64,000 nt of DNA. Source: JADJPO01 sp963750395 (lineage in GTDB: Bacteria; Actinomycetota; Actinomycetes; Actinomycetales; Kineosporiaceae). Both the position numbers and the translations under genes were made by a program. The notes under the pieces were generated by a model that worked only from the letters and a program-made list of their open reading frames with translations, did no database searches and was not told the origin of the DNA. Below, piece after piece: positions 1 to 8,978 of the stretch (positions are counted from its first letter, which is position 1; each line of letters begins with the position of its first letter). Where the stretch lies: contig CAVVQM010000010.1 in NCBI GenBank assembly GCA_963750395.1, positions 599,282 to 663,281 on the forward strand, in the 5' to 3' direction.

Positions 1-492
1 TATCTGATCATCAGTGCGAACGGCGACGCGAATCAGATCCTGGGCGCCTCCGGGCTCTATCTGTTCGGGTTCACGTACCTGTACGTGGCCTGCAACCTGT
101 TCTTCGACCTCGACGGCACCGGGCTCGGGTGGTTCTCCGCCTTCGTCGCCGTCTGCACCGTGGTCTACGCCTACCTGTCCTTCACAAGCGGCGACGATCC
201 GACGTTCGGCGTCGTGTGGCTCTACTGGGGATTCCTGTGGGGGCTGTTCTTCGTGGTACTCGGGTTGGGCTGGGACCACCTGTCCCGGTTCACCGGCGCC
301 GTGGCCGCGATCCAGGGCTGGACGACCGGATTCCTTCCGGCCTTCCTGCTCATGACGGGCAACTGGGACGGCGCCAACTGGGGCTGGGCGATCGCCTACA
401 TCGTGTTCGGTGTCGTCGTCTTCGGCCTTCTCTACCCCCGGCTTCGCGAGACCCGCACCACCACAAGGGCTTCGGCGCCTGCCGCAGTCTGA
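1..492 (+). CDS. AmiS/UreI-family urea/amide channel, 5'-partial
   Basis: The frame is open from the first base of the window, so the start lies upstream; about 163 residues are visible. The family forms small inner-membrane channels for urea or short-chain amides. The visible part has the family stretch YLFGFTYLYV, then LDGTGLGWF, and about five hydrophobic membrane segments rich in Trp and Phe. It ends in a short Arg/Thr-rich cytoplasmic tail. The formamidase gene starts 45 bases downstream on the same strand, which suggests this channel brings formamide or a similar amide into the cell. Substrate choice between urea and amide cannot be read from the sequence. Confidence 0.85.
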   Translation, partial: YLIISANGDANQILGASGLYLFGFTYLYVACNLFFDLDGTGLGWFSAFVAVCTVVYAYLSFTSGDDPTFGVVWLYWGFLWGLFFVVLGLGWDHLSRFTGAVAAIQGWTTGFLPAFLLMTGNWDGANWGWAIAYIVFGVVVFGLLYPRLRETRTTTRASAPAAV

Positions 493-537
493 GTTCATCC
501 GACCGATCTGCCCACGTACCGCCAGGAGGTAACCGTC

Positions 538-1791
538 ATGCCCGAGGTCGTCTTCCCACTCGACTCCAGCAAGTCCTTCACCGAGCAGGCCATCGTCGGC
601 CACAACCGCTGGCACCCCGACATCCCGGCCGGCGTGCAGGTCAAACCCGGCGACGTCTTCCGGGTCCACTGCCGCGAGTGGTTCGACGGAGCGATCCACA
701 ACGACGACTCGGCCGACGACATCCTGAACGCGCCGTTGCCCAGCGTGCACGTGCTGAGCGGGCCGATCGCCGTGCAGGGCGCGGAACCCGGTGATCTGCT
801 CATCGTCGATATCCTCGACGTGGGACCGATCCCCCAGGAGGACTCGGGCCCGCTGGCCGGCCAGGGCTGGGGCTACACGGGGGTGTTCGCCACCCGCAAC
901 GGCGGCGGCTTCCTCACCGAGCAGTTCCCTGATGCCTACAAGGTGATCTGGGACTTCCACGGCCAGACCGCGACCTCTCGCCACGTCCCCGGCGTCTCCT
1001 TCACGGGAATCGTGCACCCCGGCCTGATGGGCACCGCGCCGTCCGCCGACCTGCTGGCGACCTGGAACGCCCGCGAGCAGGCCCTCATCGACACCGACCC
1101 CAACCGGGTCCCCCCGCTGGCGTTGCCGCCCAACCCGGACAGCGCCATCCTCGGCACGTTGGCGGGGGCGGAGTTCGACCGCGTCGCCGGCGAGGCCGCC
1201 CGGACGGCTCCGCCGCGGGAGAACGGCGGCAACCAGGACATCAAGAACCTCACCAAGGGGACCCGCGTCTTCTACCCCGTGTTCGTGGACGGCGCCAAGC
1301 TGTCGATGGGTGACCTGCACTTCTCCCAGGGCGACGGCGAGATCACGTTCTGCGGCGCCATCGAGATGGGCGGGTTCATGGACGTCCACGTCGACCTGAT
1401 CAAGGGCGGCATGACCACGTACGGCGTGAGCGAGAACGCCATCTTCATGCCGGGCAACGTCGATCCGCAGTACAGCCAGTGGCTCGCCTTCTCCGGAACC
1501 AGCGTGACCTTGGACGGCACGCAGCACTACCTCGACTCCCACCTGTCCTACCAGCGGGCCTGCCTGCACGCGATCGACTACCTGACCAAGTTCGGCTACA
1601 GCGACATTCAGGCCTACATGATCCTGGGCGCCGCACCGATCGAGGGCCGGCTCTCCGGCGTGGTGGACATCCCGAACTCGTGCTCCACCGTGTACATCCC
1701 GACCGCCATCTTCGACTTCGACGTCCGTCCCGGCCACGACGGCCCGCACCAGATCGACCCCGGCATGGGGGTCCCGCGTTCACCGGCGTGA
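538..1791 (+). CDS. fmdA: Formamidase (FmdA/AmdA acetamidase family)
   Basis: A 417-residue cytoplasmic amidohydrolase expected to hydrolyse formamide to formate and ammonia. Length and sequence match the FmdA/AmdA family across its whole length, including the N-terminal HNRWHPDIP and the central GEITFCGAIEMGGF region. The ATG has a very strong ribosome binding site, AGGAGGT at 524-530, seven bases upstream. The gene sits behind an amide channel gene and ahead of a UreG-like GTPase and fdhD, which fits formamide use as a nitrogen source with formate passed to a formate dehydrogenase encoded elsewhere. Formamide versus acetamide preference is inferred from family resemblance and context only. 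Confidence 0.9.
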   Translation: MPEVVFPLDSSKSFTEQAIVGHNRWHPDIPAGVQVKPGDVFRVHCREWFDGAIHNDDSADDILNAPLPSVHVLSGPIAVQGAEPGDLLIVDILDVGPIPQEDSGPLAGQGWGYTGVFATRNGGGFLTEQFPDAYKVIWDFHGQTATSRHVPGVSFTGIVHPGLMGTAPSADLLATWNAREQALIDTDPNRVPPLALPPNPDSAILGTLAGAEFDRVAGEAARTAPPRENGGNQDIKNLTKGTRVFYPVFVDGAKLSMGDLHFSQGDGEITFCGAIEMGGFMDVHVDLIKGGMTTYGVSENAIFMPGNVDPQYSQWLAFSGTSVTLDGTQHYLDSHLSYQRACLHAIDYLTKFGYSDIQAYMILGAAPIEGRLSGVVDIPNSCSTVYIPTAIFDFDVRPGHDGPHQIDPGMGVPRSPA

Positions 1792-2038
1792 TCCAGGCCC
1801 GGGCCCCTGGCACCGGTTCTCCGCACCCGCCGGTCGCCGTCGGCGCGTGCAGGGGCACCCGGCCGAAGTTGGCACCGTTGCGTGATCTGGCAGTAACACT
1901 GCGGAAACCCTTGCCCACCAGGATCAGGACAGATCGGATACACCGAACCCCGTGGTGTTCGGAACCCACCGAGGAGTGGTGCGCCGCGGCCCAGGCGTAC
2001 CGACGCGGTCACTGAGGCGTGTGACGAGGGGAGGTGTC

Positions 2039-2731
2039 GTGCCCAGGACGCCTCGGCAGTACGGACGTCCACCCTCCTGGCGTCAGACCCGACGCGCCAT
2101 GCGACTCGGTGTCGCCGGACCCGTCGGCGCGGGCAAGAGTTCGATCATCGTGCAGTTGTGTCGCCGGCTGGGCGTCGACCTGAGTGTGGCGGTGATCACC
2201 AACGGCAGCGGGCAGGACGCCATGCTGATCCGCGCGGCGGTGCAGATGAATCCGGATCGGGTGCGCACCGTCCAGACCTGCGCAGGACCGCGCAGCGCGA
2301 TCCGGGAGGACATCACGGCCAACACCGACGCCGCAGAGGACCTCGAGGCCGACCACGGTCCCCTCGATCTCATGCTGCTGGAGCCCGGCGTCGACGACGT
2401 GGCGAGCACCTTCTCCCCGGCCCTGGTGGACACCCAGCTCTTCGTCGTCGACACCACCGGCGGGATCGCCCTGATCCGCGCGGGAGGTCCGGGCATCGAG
2501 CGCGCAGACCTGCTCGTGCTCAACAAGATCGACCTCGCCGAACAGGCCGGCGTGGACACGCGGCGGATGCTCGGCGAGGCCACCCGGGCGCGCCGGGGCC
2601 GTCCAGCGATCGCGATGCACCACAGCGATCCGGTCGGGCTCGCCCGGCTCGAGTCCTGGGTCACGACCCGGCTGGCGGACTTCCGCGGTGGCACCTTGCT
2701 GCCCAACGATCCGGCGGCGAACTACTATTGA
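2039..2731 (+). CDS. UreG-like GTPase lacking the CPH metal motif
   Basis: A 230-residue SIMIBI GTPase of the UreG/HypB type. The P-loop GPVGAGKS is at about residues 27-34 and the guanine-specificity motif NKID at about 162-165; TFSP and GGPGI stretches are shared with urease accessory UreG. The GTG start was chosen because GGGGAGG lies just upstream; an in-frame ATG at 2101 is an alternative. Canonical UreG carries a Cys-Pro-His metal-binding motif before TAIRED. Here the stretch is TCAGPRSAIRED (about residues 80-91), so both ligands of CPH are replaced, and the DIYTKED switch region is also altered. No urease genes are in the window. The gene sits between formamidase and fdhD (3-base gap to fdhD), so a role in maturing an enzyme of this module is an inference. 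Confidence 0.8.
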   Translation: MPRTPRQYGRPPSWRQTRRAMRLGVAGPVGAGKSSIIVQLCRRLGVDLSVAVITNGSGQDAMLIRAAVQMNPDRVRTVQTCAGPRSAIREDITANTDAAEDLEADHGPLDLMLLEPGVDDVASTFSPALVDTQLFVVDTTGGIALIRAGGPGIERADLLVLNKIDLAEQAGVDTRRMLGEATRARRGRPAIAMHHSDPVGLARLESWVTTRLADFRGGTLLPNDPAANYY

Positions 2732-2734
2732 GTC

Positions 2735-3649
2735 ATGGCCGGTGCGACGATCCGACGCCCGGTGCACCGCGTCCGTCCGGGACCGAACGGCGTAGTCCTG
2801 TCCACACGCAGCGACACCCTTGCCGTCGAGGAGCCGATGGAGATCCGGCTCGGCCACGGCGACGGTCACGAGCCGTTCACCGTCACGATGCGCACCCCGG
2901 GCCACGACCTGGACCTTGCGCTGGGTTTCCTGTTCAGCGAGAGCGTGATCAACGGTTCGGACGACGTCGTCAGCGCTCGTCACTGTCCTGACGCCGCTCT
3001 GGACGCCGACGGCCGCCCGTCCCACAACGTGGTCGAGGTGAGGTTGGCCGACCACGTCCCACTGCCCGATCGGGGCCTGTCCCGACAGGTGACCGGCGCC
3101 TGCGGGATCTGCGGCACCGAGTCCATCGAGCAGGTGATGGCCCGCGGTCGGGACGCGATCGGCGACGATGCGACGCGACTGGACGCCGTCACGCTCTTCA
3201 CCCTGCCCGACACCCTTCGTGACGGCCAACGCACGTTCGCCCGAACGGGCGGTGTGCACGCCGCCGGCCTGTTCGACACAGTGGGCGGGCTGTTGTGCCT
3301 ACGCGAGGACGTCGGCCGCCACAACGCCGTCGACAAGGTCGTGGGCTGGGCCATCCAGAACGATCGGCTCCCCCTGACCGGGACCGTGCTGCAGGTCAGC
3401 GGTCGGGCCTCGTTCGAACTGGTGCAGAAGACGGTGGCCGCGGGCTGCCCGATCCTCGCCGCCGTGTCCGCGCCGTCCTCGTTGGCGGCCGAACTGGCCG
3501 AGGCGGCCGGGCTTACCCTGATCGCGTTCTCCCGGCCCGCAGCGTTCAACGTCTATTCGGGCGCAGGCCGGATCGATCTCGACGCCGGCCGGAGCCAGGT
3601 CAGCGGACCCGTCGATGACCGGTCCGGAGTATCCCCAGCACCTCGCTGA
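2735..3649 (+). CDS. fdhD: Formate dehydrogenase accessory sulfurtransferase FdhD
   Basis: A 304-residue protein of normal FdhD length. FdhD moves sulfur from IscS to the molybdenum cofactor to activate formate dehydrogenase. The conserved cysteine pair is present in TGACGICGTES (Cys123 and Cys126), followed by the family stretches TGGVHAAGLF and EDVGRHNAVDKV. The start lies three bases after the stop of the UreG-like gene, indicating translational coupling. No formate dehydrogenase structural gene is in the window, so the target enzyme must be elsewhere. Placement after formamidase links formamide hydrolysis to formate oxidation. Confidence 0.93.
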   Translation: MAGATIRRPVHRVRPGPNGVVLSTRSDTLAVEEPMEIRLGHGDGHEPFTVTMRTPGHDLDLALGFLFSESVINGSDDVVSARHCPDAALDADGRPSHNVVEVRLADHVPLPDRGLSRQVTGACGICGTESIEQVMARGRDAIGDDATRLDAVTLFTLPDTLRDGQRTFARTGGVHAAGLFDTVGGLLCLREDVGRHNAVDKVVGWAIQNDRLPLTGTVLQVSGRASFELVQKTVAAGCPILAAVSAPSSLAAELAEAAGLTLIAFSRPAAFNVYSGAGRIDLDAGRSQVSGPVDDRSGVSPAPR

Positions 3650-3692
3650 CGTGATAAGGATGCTGGACTTCCATCCAACGGAGGAGCGAAGC

Positions 3693-5534
3693 ATGTCGGA
3701 ACCCCAGTCCCTCGCCGCCGCCTTTCTCGAGTGCGTCGCCGGTCGTCCCGAGATCGAAGCCCTGCGAGCGCCGGCAGGGGACGGCTGGCGATCGCTGACC
3801 TGGCGGCAGACGGAGGCGGAGGCACGAATCCTCGCCGGAGGGCTGCTGTCCCTCGGGGTCCAGATCGAGGACCGGGTGGCGATCGCCGCGACCACGAGGC
3901 TCGAATGGGTGCTGGCCGACCTGGCGATCGCCCTCGCGGGCGGCGCCACGACCACCGTCTACCCGACCACCCGGTCCGGCGACGTCCACCACATCATGAG
4001 CGATTCGGGCAGCGTCGTGGCCATCGTCGAGGACACCACCCAGGTGGACAAGCTCGTCGAGAACCGCGGGGGGTTGACCGACCTTCGCACCGTGGTCGTC
4101 ATGGACACCGACGGGCTGGGTGAGCCCGATGCGGACGGCACCTGGCTCGAGGGCTGGGTGATCAGCTTCGCCGATCTCGCGGAACGGGGACGGGCCTACC
4201 TGGAGGACAACCCCGGGGCCGTCGATGACGTCGTCGCCAAACTCACCCTGGACCACTTGTCCACCCTGATCTACACCTCCGGCACCACGGGTCGGCCGAA
4301 GGGGGTCGAACTGACCCACAGGAACTGGGTCCTGCTCGGGGAATCCGTCGAGCAGTGCGGCGTGGTCAGCCCCGACGACCTGCACTTCCTCTGGCTCCCG
4401 CTGTCGCACGTCTTCGGGAAGCTGTTGCTCGCCGCGCAGTACCGGGTCGGGTTCACCTCGGTCGTGGACGGCCGGATGGACAAGATCGTCGAGAATCTCG
4501 CCGTGGTCCGGCCCACACTGATGGGAGCCGCGCCCCGGATCTTCGAGAAGGTGTATGCCCGGGTCACCTCCACGGTCCGCGAGGAGGGCGGGGTCAAGGC
4601 CAAGATCTTCGACTGGGCGTTCGGCGTGGGACGTCAGTGCGTCCGGTTGGAACAGGCGGGCCGGTCCGTCCCACCGCACCTGGCCGTTCAGCGACTCGTG
4701 GCCGACCGGCTGGTCTTCTCCACGATCCGGCAGCGGCTCGGTGGGCGCCTGCGTTCGCTGGTCTCGGGCAGCGCGGCCCTGTCCCCGGAGATCGCGGAGT
4801 GGTTCGCCGCCGCGGGGATGCCGATCCTGGAGGGCTACGGACTCACCGAGACCGGCGCCGCCTCGTGCGTGAACAGACCGGGCGCCGTGCGGATCGGCAC
4901 CGTCGGTCAGCCGCTGGCCGGTGTGGAGGTGAAGATCGCCGACGACGGCGAGATCCTCATCCGCGGTTGCGGGGTGATGCGGCGCTACCGCAACATGCCG
5001 GAGGCCACCGCGGCGGTCCTGGAGCCGGACGGCTGGTTCCACACCGGCGACATCGGGGAGATCGACGAGGCCGGCGCCGTGAAGATCACGGACCGGAAGA
5101 ACGACATGGCCAAGACCAGCGGCGGCAAGTTCATCGCGCCGAGTGCCATCGAGGGATCCCTGAAGGCCGCCAACGGGCTGATCGGGCAGGCCGTGGTCAT
5201 CGCGGACGGGCGCAACTTCGCGTCCGTGCTGATCGCACTGGACGCCGACGCGGCGGAAGCCTGGGGTGCCTCGCACGGGGTCACCGCGGATCAGGTGCCG
5301 TCACACCCGCAGATCCAGGAGGAGATCTCCACCACGATCGACATCGTCAACGGCAATCTCAACCGCTGGGAGACGATCAAGAGGTTCCAGATCCTGCCGC
5401 GCGAACTCGACGTCGAGTCGGGCGAACTCACCCCGAGCCTGAAGATCAAGAGGCCGGTGGTGATCAAGCACTACAGCGAGTTGATCGAGCAGATGTATCG
5501 CGAGACTCCTGGCTCCAGGAAGTCGGGGGCCTAG
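3693..5534 (+). CDS. Long-chain fatty-acid--CoA ligase (AMP-forming)
   Basis: A 613-residue adenylating enzyme of the FadD15-like type that activates fatty acids to acyl-CoA through an acyl-AMP intermediate. The P-loop motif YTSGTTGRPKGV is at about residue 194, the A5 motif YGLTETG at about 383 and the hinge DRKND at about 467, followed by the family stretch TSGGKFIAPSAIE. The start at 3693 is set by GGAGGAG at 3680-3686. A longer frame starting at 3615 would overlap fdhD and has no ribosome site. The gene is downstream of fdhD but its function is unrelated to formate, so it is probably a separate unit. Chain length is not predictable from sequence. Confidence 0.9.
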   Translation: MSEPQSLAAAFLECVAGRPEIEALRAPAGDGWRSLTWRQTEAEARILAGGLLSLGVQIEDRVAIAATTRLEWVLADLAIALAGGATTTVYPTTRSGDVHHIMSDSGSVVAIVEDTTQVDKLVENRGGLTDLRTVVVMDTDGLGEPDADGTWLEGWVISFADLAERGRAYLEDNPGAVDDVVAKLTLDHLSTLIYTSGTTGRPKGVELTHRNWVLLGESVEQCGVVSPDDLHFLWLPLSHVFGKLLLAAQYRVGFTSVVDGRMDKIVENLAVVRPTLMGAAPRIFEKVYARVTSTVREEGGVKAKIFDWAFGVGRQCVRLEQAGRSVPPHLAVQRLVADRLVFSTIRQRLGGRLRSLVSGSAALSPEIAEWFAAAGMPILEGYGLTETGAASCVNRPGAVRIGTVGQPLAGVEVKIADDGEILIRGCGVMRRYRNMPEATAAVLEPDGWFHTGDIGEIDEAGAVKITDRKNDMAKTSGGKFIAPSAIEGSLKAANGLIGQAVVIADGRNFASVLIALDADAAEAWGASHGVTADQVPSHPQIQEEISTTIDIVNGNLNRWETIKRFQILPRELDVESGELTPSLKIKRPVVIKHYSELIEQMYRETPGSRKSGA

Positions 5535-5769
5535 GCAGGCACTTCGACGGCTTGCTGCTGCAGGAGGGCGGGTGAGCACGGGAGGATGAAACAGCCGTGG
5601 CGTCGTCGGTGTCTTCAGGGTCGTGACCGGACGACGCCGACGCGTGACGACCTGGACGCTCGGGCTGGTCGCCCCTGTTCGTGGTGGCCGCGATCGTGAG
5701 GTGTCATGCTTCCTTGGTGCGCCGAGTAGGCGCCCCTGCCACTGGCCAGCGCACTGTGCGAGCGCAAGC

Positions 5770-7398
5770 TCAGACCAGACCGTTCTCGAAGGCGAAGGCG
5801 GCGGCCGCCGTCCGCGAGGCGACGTCGAGCTTGCTGAAGATGTTGGACAGGTGCCGAGCCACGGTCTTCTCGCTGAGCACCAGCTCACCGGCGATCTGGG
5901 CGTTGCTGCGCCCGGAGGCGACCAGTCGCAGCACCTCGACCTCGCGTGCGGTCAGCCCAGAGGGCAACGCGCTGGGACCGAGCAGCCGGTCCACCTCCTC
6001 GAGAGCCGGCCGGGCACCGACGGCGAGAAAGGCCTCGCGCGCCGACTCCCACTCCTGCCGGGCGGACTCGTGGTCGCCGAGCGCCGACAGCGCGCGTCCG
6101 GTCAGGAGTCGCACCCGGGCGCTCTCGTAGGGACTGTCCGCGCGCCCCCACAGCCGGCGCGCCTTGCGCAGGTACGGCAGCGCCCCCGACGGGTCACCCG
6201 CGGCCAGCTCGACGGCCGCCGAGGCGTACGCCGCCCGGGCCACCAGCGCCGAGGTCCCGATGTCGGCGCCGACGCCGTCCAGCTCGGCGGCCGCGGATCG
6301 TGCGTCGTCGACCTGGCCGGTGGCGACCAACAGGTCGATCGCACCGGGCAGGAGCCGGGCGCGGCTCACCGGCGCGCCGGGTTCGTCGAGCAACCGCCGG
6401 ACGGCCGCCGCGGCGGCCCGATCCGACCCGCGCGCCAGCCAGAGCAGCGCCAGGCCGGGCTGCGGGTCATAGCCGTGCTCCCCGGAACGCTGATATGCCT
6501 CCTCCGCCGCGGCGTACTCACCGCGCAGCCGCAGCAGGTCGCCGCGCTCGCACTCGGCCAGACCGGCGGCGTCCATCGAGCCCGCCAGGCGGTAACGCTC
6601 GACCGCCAGCGCGAGCTCCTCCAGCGCCTCCGTCCAGGCCCCCCGTAGGCGCATTACCTGGCCGCGGTGCACAGCGCACTGACCGGTGAACGTCACCAAT
6701 CCCGGCTGGCCGGCGCACCAGCGGTGCAGGGCCGACGTCCATTCCGCCACCCGGCCGAGGTCGGCTATCTCCTGGCAGCCCTCGATCGCGGTGCAGTAGA
6801 CGATGCCGAAGACGATGGCCGAGACCTCCCCCGCCGCGACGCCCGCCATCGCCTCGTCGAGCAGGGCCAGGCCTGCCGCCACATCGCCGGAGTAGATCGC
6901 CAGCCTGCCCTGGGAGCACAGCCCCAGCGCAAGCAGGTCGTGGTCGCCGTGCCGTCGTGCCGCGGCGACGGTCTCGGCGACACACGCCGCCGCAGCCGGC
7001 CAGTCGGCAGCCGCGAGGCGGGCGTACATCCGCAGGAAGGCGACGTAGCCGGTCGCGGCCGCGTCACTACCCAGCTCCTCGAGCATTCGCTCTGCCCGCG
7101 CGGTCCAGCCCGCCGCGAGCGCGGGCTCCCCTCCGGTGCCGAAGATCATGGACAGGTGGAAGGCGGACCCGATCGCGCCGGCCAGGTCGCCCGAGCCCTC
7201 GGATAACCGGAACGACCGCTGGAACGCCTCGACCGCGGCCTCACGCCGGCCCACCAGGTAGGCCGCCACCCCCACTGCCGTGAGGTCATCGGCGCTCAGG
7301 CGATCGGGCTCGACGCCCGACCAGGCCTGCAGCGCCGCGGTCCACTCGCCCCGTTCGAAGTCCGCGCGCGCCCGGAGCAGCTCATCGACCACGCCCAT
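5770..7398 (-). CDS. LuxR-family transcriptional regulator with TPR-like region
   Basis: A 542-residue protein. Most of it is Ala/Leu-rich helical repeat sequence resembling tetratricopeptide repeats. The last 60 residues form a LuxR helix-turn-helix starting LTAREVEVLRLVASG and containing SEKTVARHLSNIFSKL. No N-terminal receiver or ATPase domain was seen. The start is fixed by GAGGAGGT seven bases upstream; the frame stays open further upstream, but that part overlaps the monooxygenase gene. It follows that gene by 59 bases on the same strand, so the two are probably co-transcribed and the regulator may control its partner. Ligand and targets are unknown. Confidence 0.85.
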   Translation of the reverse strand: MGVVDELLRARADFERGEWTAALQAWSGVEPDRLSADDLTAVGVAAYLVGRREAAVEAFQRSFRLSEGSGDLAGAIGSAFHLSMIFGTGGEPALAAGWTARAERMLEELGSDAAATGYVAFLRMYARLAAADWPAAAACVAETVAAARRHGDHDLLALGLCSQGRLAIYSGDVAAGLALLDEAMAGVAAGEVSAIVFGIVYCTAIEGCQEIADLGRVAEWTSALHRWCAGQPGLVTFTGQCAVHRGQVMRLRGAWTEALEELALAVERYRLAGSMDAAGLAECERGDLLRLRGEYAAAEEAYQRSGEHGYDPQPGLALLWLARGSDRAAAAAVRRLLDEPGAPVSRARLLPGAIDLLVATGQVDDARSAAAELDGVGADIGTSALVARAAYASAAVELAAGDPSGALPYLRKARRLWGRADSPYESARVRLLTGRALSALGDHESARQEWESAREAFLAVGARPALEEVDRLLGPSALPSGLTAREVEVLRLVASGRSNAQIAGELVLSEKTVARHLSNIFSKLDVASRTAAAAFAFENGLV

Positions 7399-7457
7399 CG
7401 CGAGTACCTCCTCGTCCGGACGATACTCGCGTCGTGAGTCCGCGACGCCGGGCCGCA

Positions 7458-8567
7458 TCACGCGACCTGGCTCTCCCGGGCTGCCGTGTGCCGCGCCGAC
7501 CGGTCGGCGACCTTCGAGGCGACGTACTGCGCGTCCCGCCCGACCCCGGCCATCAGCATCGACGAGAACGAGAACTGGAAGGACAGGCCGCAGAAGAACA
7601 GCCCGGGAACGCCGTCCGCGACGCCGCGATACTCCCGGGGCCACCCGTCGTCCCCGACCACCGGCAGTTCGAGCCAGTCGAACGACTGGCGGAACCCGGT
7701 CGCCCAGATGACGTTGGCGGCCTCGACCACTGTGCCGTCGCTGAGCAACGGGCGACCCTCCCGGACGCCGTCCACCCGCGCCTCGTTGCGGACGACGCCG
7801 CGCGCGGCGAGGTCGGACCGCTTCACCCGCAGCATCGGCCCGCCGTGGAACCGGACCAAGCCCATCTCTTTGCGCCCCAACGGCGTTCGCCGGGTCATCA
7901 GGTGCCGCCACGCGAACACCAGCACCGGGAAGACGGCCGGGATCCGGCGGGACTCCAGCCGGATCGGGATCTGCCCGCAGTCGCGACCGACCAGGGTGGT
8001 CGGCCGGGTCTGGGCCAGCTCGTAGGCGATGTCGGTGCCGGAATGGGACGCGCCGACCACCAGGACCTGACCGTCCTGGAGCTGCCCGGGACGACGGTAC
8101 TCGCTGGAATGCAGCTGCAGGATCGACGGGTCAAGGCCGGCGGCGAACTCCGGCACGACCGGTGTGCGCCCGAAGGTGCCGGTCGCCACCACGACGTTGC
8201 GGCAGTGCCAGGTGCCCGCGGTGGTACCGACGACGAAGCCCTCGCCGTCCTGCGCAGCGGTGACCCGGTCGACGCGGACGCCGAGGCGGACCGGTAGGTC
8301 CCAGCGCCGGGCATAGGCCTCCAGGTAGTCGGCGACCTCGTTCTTGCCGGGGTAGGACCACGGCGGGGCCGGAAAGGCCATCCCGGGCAGTGCGTCGAAC
8401 TTCGCCGGTGAGTACAGCCGCAGGCTGTCCCACTGGCGGCGCCACTGGTCTCCGACCCGCCGGCCGCCGTCCAGGACGACACATTGCCGGCCCAGCCGGC
8501 TCAGGTGGTAGGCCGTGGCCAGGCCGGCTTGGCCGGCCCCGATGATGACGGTCTCGATCCTCAGCAT
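7458..8567 (-). CDS. Flavin-containing monooxygenase / FAD-dependent oxidoreductase
   Basis: A 369-residue flavoprotein of the FMO/TrkA-like group. An N-terminal Rossmann motif GAGQAG (residues 10-15) binds FAD and a second motif VVGASHSG (about 169-176) binds NADPH; VIWATGFRQSFDWL is a typical C-terminal ATG-type motif. The ATG is preceded by AAGGAGGAG at ideal spacing. Members oxidise N- or S-containing small molecules or ketones; the substrate cannot be told here. It is the first gene of a probable two-gene unit with the LuxR regulator. Three direct repeats with a 14-base period lie 46-83 bases upstream of its start. Confidence 0.88.
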   Translation of the reverse strand: MLRIETVIIGAGQAGLATAYHLSRLGRQCVVLDGGRRVGDQWRRQWDSLRLYSPAKFDALPGMAFPAPPWSYPGKNEVADYLEAYARRWDLPVRLGVRVDRVTAAQDGEGFVVGTTAGTWHCRNVVVATGTFGRTPVVPEFAAGLDPSILQLHSSEYRRPGQLQDGQVLVVGASHSGTDIAYELAQTRPTTLVGRDCGQIPIRLESRRIPAVFPVLVFAWRHLMTRRTPLGRKEMGLVRFHGGPMLRVKRSDLAARGVVRNEARVDGVREGRPLLSDGTVVEAANVIWATGFRQSFDWLELPVVGDDGWPREYRGVADGVPGLFFCGLSFQFSFSSMLMAGVGRDAQYVASKVADRSARHTAARESQVA

Positions 8568-8612
8568 GGCTCCTCCTTCGTCCCGGTGGTGTCACGCTAG
8601 GAGGAGCGACAT

Positions 8613-8654
8613 GCGGACGGCGTCGGGCGGACGGCGCATTGCGGACGGCGTGGG
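8613..8654. repeat. Three direct repeats GCGGACGGCG, 14-bp period, upstream of monooxygenase
   Basis: GCGGACGGCG occurs exactly at 8613-8622, 8627-8636 and 8641-8650, so the period is 14 bases. The array begins 46 bases upstream of the monooxygenase ATG (8567), in its promoter region. Phased direct repeats of this kind can be regulator binding sites, and the co-directional LuxR gene is an obvious candidate. This is inference. The rest of the 400-base gap from 8568 to 8968 holds no convincing gene. Confidence 0.6.
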
Positions 8655-8908
8655 CGTGGGCAGTAATACCCATGCGGTTCATGTGGTCCCCCCAACTTGC
8701 GGAGACCGCTGGGTCCTCGGTCGCGAGGGAGCACGTCGTGGGTCAGGCCGGTCGGACGGCAACGACGGGGGCAATCCGGCGCGTGACAGCCGCTGGCCAG
8801 CAACACGATCCCGCTCCGCTACCGCTGACTCCGAGCGTCCACACCAGGCGGAGCGCCTCGCCCGCCCCGCGGCAGGAGTCCGCCGGGGTGCCTCGTAGCA
8901 AAGGGGAG

Positions 8909-8978
8909 GCTCGAGGAGTCGGGGGTCGAGAAGTCGGGGTCGAGAAGTCGGGGTCGAGAAGTCGGGGCCTAGAAGTCG
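8909..8978. repeat. 14-bp tandem repeat running into the DUF4921 stop codon
   Basis: Units GGTCGAGAAGTCGG are perfect at 8923-8936, 8937-8950 and 8951-8964; the next (8965-8978) is the variant GGCCTAGAAGTCGG, whose CTA is the complement of the DUF4921 TAG stop. A degenerate unit precedes 8923. The array therefore appears to be copies of the last codons of the minus-strand gene laid down past its stop, as expected from slippage. Confidence 0.85.

Noticed and set aside
2039..2731. Part of a urease operon
   Set aside because: No ureABC, ureD, ureE or ureF is present and the CPH motif is missing; the neighbours are formamidase and fdhD.
3600..5276. 558-codon open frame on the minus strand opposite the acyl-CoA ligase
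   Set aside because: It mirrors the codon structure of the real plus-strand gene, has no family motif, and its translation is low-complexity Asp/Gly/Arg; a usual artefact of high-GC DNA.
8909..8978. CRISPR or coding repeat domain
   Set aside because: The units are only 14 bases, contiguous, and outside any supported frame except for the last codons of the DUF4921 gene.
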